A stretch of DNA of 64,000 nt. Origin: Buttiauxella sp. B2. GTDB taxonomy: Bacteria > Pseudomonadota > Gammaproteobacteria > Enterobacterales > Enterobacteriaceae. Positions within the stretch are counted from its first letter, which is position 1. Each line of letters opens with the position of its first letter. Shown here in pieces: positions 59,667-64,000 of the stretch. The stretch lies in assembly GCF_006376615.1 (NCBI RefSeq), contig NZ_VEXQ01000012.1, forward strand, positions 1 through 64,000, in the 5' to 3' direction. The notes beneath the pieces were generated by a model. It was not told where the DNA came from. It did not search any database and was given only the letters and a program-made list of their open reading frames with translations. The position numbers and the translations under genes were made by a program.

Positions 59667-59681
59667 TTTCGATTATCGCCC
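59667..59681. promoter_or_regulatory. PcaR box 2
   Basis: TTTCGATTATCGCCC matches box 1 at twelve of fifteen positions. Together with box 1 it also forms a perfect inverted repeat of CGATAATCG and CGATTATCG separated by ten bases. Confidence 0.65.
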
Positions 59682-59731
59682 TTGACCAGCTTCGTTAACG
59701 GGGTCACATTTTGTTCGAACAAAGCAAACTT

Positions 59732-59746
59732 GTGCGATATACGCAC
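59732..59746. promoter_or_regulatory. PcaR box 3
   Basis: GTGCGATATACGCAC matches box 1 at twelve of fifteen positions and is itself a perfect palindrome around five bases. It lies 16 bases before the pcaI ATG, where binding would block or tune transcription. Confidence 0.65.
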
Positions 59747-59762
59747 ACCAAGGAGCTCAGTG

Positions 59763-60446
59763 ATGATCAACAAAAGTGTGGCCACGCTTGATGAAGCCGT
59801 CGCCGGAATATTCGACGGAGCCACCATCATGATTGGTGGTTTCGGAACCGCAGGACAACCCACGCACCTTATTGATTCCCTGATTGCTCAGGGAGCCCGT
59901 GATCTGACCATTATCAATAACAACGCGGGTAACGGCGAAGTGGGACTGGCGGCACTTTTGAAAGCCGGACGCGTGCGCAAAATGGTCTGCTCTTTTCCGC
60001 GTCAGGTGGATTCACAGATTTTCGATGACCTGTATCGCCGTGGCAAAGTCGAGCTAGAACTGGTGCCGCAAGGCAATCTCGCAGCACGCATACAGGCCGC
60101 AGGTTCAGGTTTAGGGGCGGTGTTCACACCAACCGGTTACGGCACGCCACTGGCTGAAGGCAAAGAAACGCGCGAAATAGATGGCCGTCAGTACGTGCTG
60201 GAATATCCACTAAAAGCAGACTTCGCATTAATCAAAGCCTGGGAAGGGGATCGCTGGGGCAACCTTGTGTACCGCAAAGCTGCACGCAACTTTGGGCCAA
60301 TCATGGCGACTGCCGCGACTGTGACCATCGCCGAAGTCAGCCGCGTGGTGCATTTGGGCGAGCTTGACCCGGAAAATGTCATCACACCGGGCATATTCGT
60401 TCAGCGTCTGGTCGCAGTCGAATCCTCACTGGCACAAAGCGCATAA
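59763..60446 (+). CDS. pcaI: 3-oxoadipate CoA-transferase subunit A
   Basis: Family I CoA-transferase alpha subunit of 227 residues. With PcaJ it moves CoA from succinyl-CoA to 3-oxoadipate in the beta-ketoadipate pathway. The oxyanion/CoA motif is seen as IGGFGTAGQPTHLID (residues 22-36). ETREIDGRQYVLEYPLKADFALIKAW is typical of the subunit. AAGGAG lies upstream of GTGATG, and the ATG at 59763 was chosen. First gene of the pca operon. Confidence 0.94.
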   Translation: MINKSVATLDEAVAGIFDGATIMIGGFGTAGQPTHLIDSLIAQGARDLTIINNNAGNGEVGLAALLKAGRVRKMVCSFPRQVDSQIFDDLYRRGKVELELVPQGNLAARIQAAGSGLGAVFTPTGYGTPLAEGKETREIDGRQYVLEYPLKADFALIKAWEGDRWGNLVYRKAARNFGPIMATAATVTIAEVSRVVHLGELDPENVITPGIFVQRLVAVESSLAQSA

Positions 60447-60456
60447 GGAGCCCAAA

Positions 60457-61113
60457 GTGAAAAAATTAACCCGTGATGAAATGGCAAAACGTGTCGCTCG
60501 TGATATTCCCGAAGGCGCTTACGTCAACCTCGGCATTGGTTTGCCAACGCGCATTGCCAACTACCTTCCGGCGGATAAAGAAATCTTCCTGCATAGCGAA
60601 AACGGCTTGCTGGGCATGGGGCCAAAACCAGCAGAGGGTGAGGAAGACCCAGAGTTAATTAACGCCGGGAAAGAGTTTGTCACCCTGCTGACCGGCGGCT
60701 GCTTTTTCCACCATGGCGACTCTTTTGCCATGATGCGCGGCGGCCATCTCGATATTTGCGTTTTGGGTGCCTATCAGGTTTCCGCCACGGGCGATCTCGC
60801 TAACTGGAGCACTGGCGCACCGGATTCTATTCCAGCGGTAGGCGGGGCGATGGACTTAGCCATCGGCGCACGCCAGGTGTTTGTGATGATGGACCACTTA
60901 ACGCGCGACGGTGAATGCAAACTGGTGGCAGCCTGCACCTATCCGCTAACGGGGATTGGCTGCGTCAGCCGCATCTATACCGATCTGGCGGTGATTGATA
61001 TCACTGAAAAAGGCCCCGTAGTGCGCGAAATCTTCAATGGTCTGTCATTTGAAGAATTACAACGTATTACTCCGGTCACACTTAGCTTCGAACAACTGGC
61101 AGAAAGCGCGTAA
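60457..61113 (+). CDS. pcaJ: 3-oxoadipate CoA-transferase subunit B
   Basis: Beta subunit of 218 residues with the catalytic glutamate in HSENGLLGMGP and the family GIGLPTRIANYL. The start is GTG at 60457 with AAGGAG upstream, ten bases after pcaI. The frame stays open upstream inside pcaI but that is overlap only. Confidence 0.94.
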   Translation: MKKLTRDEMAKRVARDIPEGAYVNLGIGLPTRIANYLPADKEIFLHSENGLLGMGPKPAEGEEDPELINAGKEFVTLLTGGCFFHHGDSFAMMRGGHLDICVLGAYQVSATGDLANWSTGAPDSIPAVGGAMDLAIGARQVFVMMDHLTRDGECKLVAACTYPLTGIGCVSRIYTDLAVIDITEKGPVVREIFNGLSFEELQRITPVTLSFEQLAESA

Positions 61114-61122
61114 GGAACTATG

Positions 61123-62325
61123 ATGAATCAAGCATTTATCTGTGATGGAGTGCGTACTCCGTTTGGTCGTTTTGGTGGGACACTCTCCACGGTTCGTAGC
61201 GATGACTTAGCCGCTCTGCCGCTGAAAGCCCTCATGGCACGCCACCCGAATCTGGACTGGTCAGCGGTGGATGACGTGATTTATGGCTGTGCAAACCAGG
61301 CAGGTGAAGATAACCGCAACGTGGCGCGTATGGCATTGTTACTGGCAGGAATGCCGGAAACAGTACCGGGCAGCACCATCAACCGTTTATGCGGCTCAAG
61401 TCTTGATGCGTTAGGCGTTGCCGCACGGGCAATTAAAAGCGGTGAAACACAGTTAATGATTGCTGGTGGCGTGGAAAGTATGTCGCGTGCGCCGTTTGTG
61501 ATGGGAAAAGCCGAAACTGCGTTTGAGCGCGGCATGAAAATGGAAGATACCACCATTGGCTGGCGGTTTATCAACCCACTGATGAAAGCACAATACGGTG
61601 TGGATGCGATGCCGCAAACCGCAGAAAACGTGGCGGCGGACTTCAACATCAACCGTGAAGATCAGGATGCTTTTGCGTTACGCAGCCAGCTACGCACCGC
61701 ACGTGCTCAGGAAATGGGCATTTTTGATGATGAACTCATTCCCGTTTCCATCGCCCAACGCAAAGGCGAAGCGCTACTGTTTACCCGCGACGAACATCCA
61801 CGATCCACATCCATTGAGTCGCTGGCAAAACTAAAAGGCGTGGTTCGCCCGGACGGCACTGTCAGTGCTGGAAATGCATCGGGTGTTAATGATGGAGCTT
61901 GTGCTTTGCTGCTGGCCTCCGAACAGGCGCTCAACACACACGGTTTGCAACCGCTGGCACGTGTTGTTGGTGTGGCAACCGCAGGCGTTGCGCCACGAAT
62001 TATGGGATTTGGCCCAGCTCCCGCAGTACGTAAAGTGCTGGCGCAGACTGGTTTAACGCTCGCGCAAATGGATGTGATTGAATTAAATGAAGCCTTTGCC
62101 GCACAAGCACTGGCAGTGATGCGCGACCTGGGTCTGCCGGATGACGCAGAGCATGTGAATCCTAACGGTGGCGCGATTGCGCTGGGGCACCCGCTTGGCG
62201 CATCAGGTGGCCGTTTGGCGATGACGGCTGCGTATCAACTTAAGCGTAGCGGTGGACGTTACGCGCTATGTACCATGTGTATTGGTGTCGGTCAGGGGAT
62301 TGCACTGATTATCGAACGTGTTTAA
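61123..62325 (+). CDS. pcaF: 3-oxoadipyl-CoA thiolase
   Basis: Thiolase of 400 residues cleaving 3-oxoadipyl-CoA to succinyl-CoA and acetyl-CoA, the last pathway step. Active-site Cys is in NRLCGSS, His in NPNGGAIALGHPLGASGG and second Cys in CTMCIGVGQG. It closely resembles E. coli PaaJ (401). Two adjacent ATGs (61120, 61123) exist; the second has better spacing from AAGGA. Confidence 0.94.
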   Translation: MNQAFICDGVRTPFGRFGGTLSTVRSDDLAALPLKALMARHPNLDWSAVDDVIYGCANQAGEDNRNVARMALLLAGMPETVPGSTINRLCGSSLDALGVAARAIKSGETQLMIAGGVESMSRAPFVMGKAETAFERGMKMEDTTIGWRFINPLMKAQYGVDAMPQTAENVAADFNINREDQDAFALRSQLRTARAQEMGIFDDELIPVSIAQRKGEALLFTRDEHPRSTSIESLAKLKGVVRPDGTVSAGNASGVNDGACALLLASEQALNTHGLQPLARVVGVATAGVAPRIMGFGPAPAVRKVLAQTGLTLAQMDVIELNEAFAAQALAVMRDLGLPDDAEHVNPNGGAIALGHPLGASGGRLAMTAAYQLKRSGGRYALCTMCIGVGQGIALIIERV

Positions 62326-62334
62326 GGAGCAGGC

Positions 62335-63690
62335 ATGACACTGTTTACCCCGATGTTGCGTCACTCGCCGTTGACCGAAATCTTCAGCGATGGAAACACG
62401 CTACAAAGGATGCTGGATTTTGAAGCTGCACTGGCGCGGGCTTGTGCTCAATGTGGCGCGATCCCTGAGTCGGCTATCAAGGTTATTTCCGCACAGTGTC
62501 AGGCTGGCAAACTCGATGTACAGGCATTGGCGCAAGCGGCAGCAGCGGCCGGAAACCTGGCGATCCCGCTGGTGAAACAGCTCACCGCCAATGTGAAGCA
62601 ACAGGATGAACACGCTGCGCGTTACGTTCATTGGGGAGCAACCAGCCAGGACGTCATTGATACGGGTCTTGTTCTGCAACTGCGTGAAGCGTTAGATGCC
62701 AGCGAAAGTCTCCTTGAGCAATTGGTGTCCGCTTTAACTCAACAGATTCAACACCACCGACGCAGCGTGATGCCAGGGCGAACCTGGATGCAACACGCGT
62801 TGCCCATCACTTTTGGCTTGAAACTGGCCGGAACGCTGGATGCACTATTGCGCTGGCAGCAGCGCCTGCATGAAATAAAACCCCGTGTGTTGGTGCTGCA
62901 ATTTGGTGGTGCGGCGGGCACGCTTGTTTCACTAAAAGAGCAGGGGATCCCGGTCTTGCAGGCGCTGGCAAATGCGCTGGCGCTTAATCAGGCCGATACA
63001 CCGTGGCATAGCCAACGCGACAGATTATTGGAAGTTGCCACCTGGTTTGCGGGTGTTAGCAGCACTCTGGGCAAATTTGCAAATGACTTTGCATTGCTGA
63101 TGCAAACCGAAGTCAGTGAGGTGAGCGAGCCTGTTGCTGAAGGGCGTGGCGGTTCATCCACCATGCCGCACAAACGTAATCCAGTGAGTTGCGCCGCGAT
63201 TCTCACTGCGACAACGCGGATCCCAGGGCTAATGGCAACGATGTATGCCAGCCAAAACCAGCAGCATGAACGTGCACTTGGCGGCTGGCAGGCAGAGTGG
63301 GAAACGCTCCCGCAGCTTGTTACTCTGGCCGGTGGTGTGATGCAAACCGCGCTAGAATTACTGGCCGGAATGCAGGTAAACACCACAAAAATGCGCGCCA
63401 ATCTGGATATCACCCACGGCTTGATTATGGCGGAAGCGGTCACGCTGGCGCTGGCGAAAGCTATCGGTAAACAGGCGGCGCATCATCTGGTCGAACAGCT
63501 TTGCCATCGCGCGCTGGATGAAAATCAGCCGCTTGTGCTGTTACTTTCACAGCATCCAGAAGTCACTCCGCATCTTTCTTCAACACAAATTGAACATTTG
63601 CTTGACCCGCAACACGCCACTGGGAGTAACGACGAGTTTATCAACCAGGTTCTGGCGCGGGCGGCACAACAAACCAGGAGGGTAAAATGA
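62335..63690 (+). CDS. pcaB: 3-carboxy-cis,cis-muconate cycloisomerase
   Basis: Fumarase/aspartase superfamily enzyme of 451 residues, lactonising 3-carboxymuconate in protocatechuate breakdown. The superfamily signature is GGSSTMPHKRNPVSCA and the active-site region WGATSQDVIDTGLV. The AGGAG site is upstream. Its stop overlaps the pcaD start (ATGA). Confidence 0.95.
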   Translation: MTLFTPMLRHSPLTEIFSDGNTLQRMLDFEAALARACAQCGAIPESAIKVISAQCQAGKLDVQALAQAAAAAGNLAIPLVKQLTANVKQQDEHAARYVHWGATSQDVIDTGLVLQLREALDASESLLEQLVSALTQQIQHHRRSVMPGRTWMQHALPITFGLKLAGTLDALLRWQQRLHEIKPRVLVLQFGGAAGTLVSLKEQGIPVLQALANALALNQADTPWHSQRDRLLEVATWFAGVSSTLGKFANDFALLMQTEVSEVSEPVAEGRGGSSTMPHKRNPVSCAAILTATTRIPGLMATMYASQNQQHERALGGWQAEWETLPQLVTLAGGVMQTALELLAGMQVNTTKMRANLDITHGLIMAEAVTLALAKAIGKQAAHHLVEQLCHRALDENQPLVLLLSQHPEVTPHLSSTQIEHLLDPQHATGSNDEFINQVLARAAQQTRRVK

Positions 63691-64000
63691 GCCTTTATTA
63701 TCAACTGGAAGGGCCTGTGGGCGCACCAGTGGTGGTGTTATCCAATTCACTGGGTACCACGTTTGACATGTGGCAACCGCAAATGGCGGCATTGCTCGAG
63801 AACTTTCGCGTGCTGCGTTACGACACGCACGGTCATGGGCGTACAACGAAGCACGATAAAACCACGCTGCCACAATTAGCGGAGGACGTTATCAGCGTGA
63901 TGGACGATGCAGGTGTACAGCAAGCGCATTTCTGCGGCATTTCTATGGGGGGCTTAACCGGACTGTGGCTGGCACGTTTTGCGCCGGAACGCTTTCTTTC
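63687..64000 (+). CDS. pcaD: 3-oxoadipate enol-lactonase (5' part, cut by window edge)
   Basis: First 104 codons of an alpha/beta hydrolase. Family marks are LSNSLGTTFDMW, YDTHGHGRT and the nucleophile elbow CGISMGG, with Ser expected as catalytic. It overlaps pcaB by four bases (ATGA) and has CAGGAGG upstream. The enzyme makes 3-oxoadipate, the substrate of PcaIJ. pcaC, pcaH and pcaG would be expected beyond the right edge. Confidence 0.92.
   Translation, partial: MSLYYQLEGPVGAPVVVLSNSLGTTFDMWQPQMAALLENFRVLRYDTHGHGRTTKHDKTTLPQLAEDVISVMDDAGVQQAHFCGISMGGLTGLWLARFAPERFL

Overview
The window is chromosomal DNA of a lactose-type member of the Enterobacteriaceae. Most genes are close matches, in local E. 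coli/Salmonella terminus-region order, to tqsA, mdtJI, asr, mlc, dms, add-malYXI, manA, fumAC, tus, rstAB, pntAB, uspE, fnr and ogt. The base composition is near balanced. The combination of lacI, an osmU-type transporter and a protocatechuate (pca) operon suggests an environmental genus such as Buttiauxella or Kluyvera, but the species cannot be fixed from the sequence alone. No rRNA, tRNA, CRISPR array, insertion sequence or intact prophage was seen.

Layout, left to right. 1-1169: start of a lac operon running off the left edge (lac operator half, promoter, CRP site) and lacI. 1278-5996: nhoA, pptA, tqsA, mdtJI, ydgD, the 27-residue ydgU and acid-shock asr with a putative RstA box. 6149-13371: an M32 carboxypeptidase, ynfM/ynfL, mlc, bioD2 and clcB. 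13467-16907: osmU glycine-betaine-type ABC operon. 17255-21866: dmsABCD-type molybdoenzyme operon with a putative FNR box. 22099-24254: ynfD, ynfC and a YfeH-like transporter. 24274-29403: add and the malI-malXY locus with two MalI operators. 29404-36328: an accessory segment (where E. coli has uid genes) with three exported DUF1254/DUF1214 proteins, an orphan hexapeptide acetyltransferase and unexplained debris. 36329-43450: ydgA, manA, fumA, fumC, tus and its Ter site. 43520-48370: rstB and rstA, separated by a PTS-EIIC/EAL fusion gene. 48446-55160: folM, ydgI, ydgH, pntAB. 55369-58782: uspE, fnr, ogt, a frameshifted small membrane gene and smrA. 58785-64000: IclR-type regulator, three PcaR-box-like operators, and pcaIJFBD, with pcaD cut by the right edge.

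The genes form several regulatory circuits inside the window: RstA with the asr box, FNR with the fnr and dms sites, Tus with Ter, MalI with the malX/malI operators, LacI with the lac operator, and the IclR regulator with the pca boxes. Relative to E. coli, the blocks tqsA-to-ynfC and add-to-pntB are both present and collinear inside, but their order is exchanged. The least explained parts are the DUF1254 trio, the EIIC-EAL gene placed inside rstAB, and the frameshifted gene before ogt.
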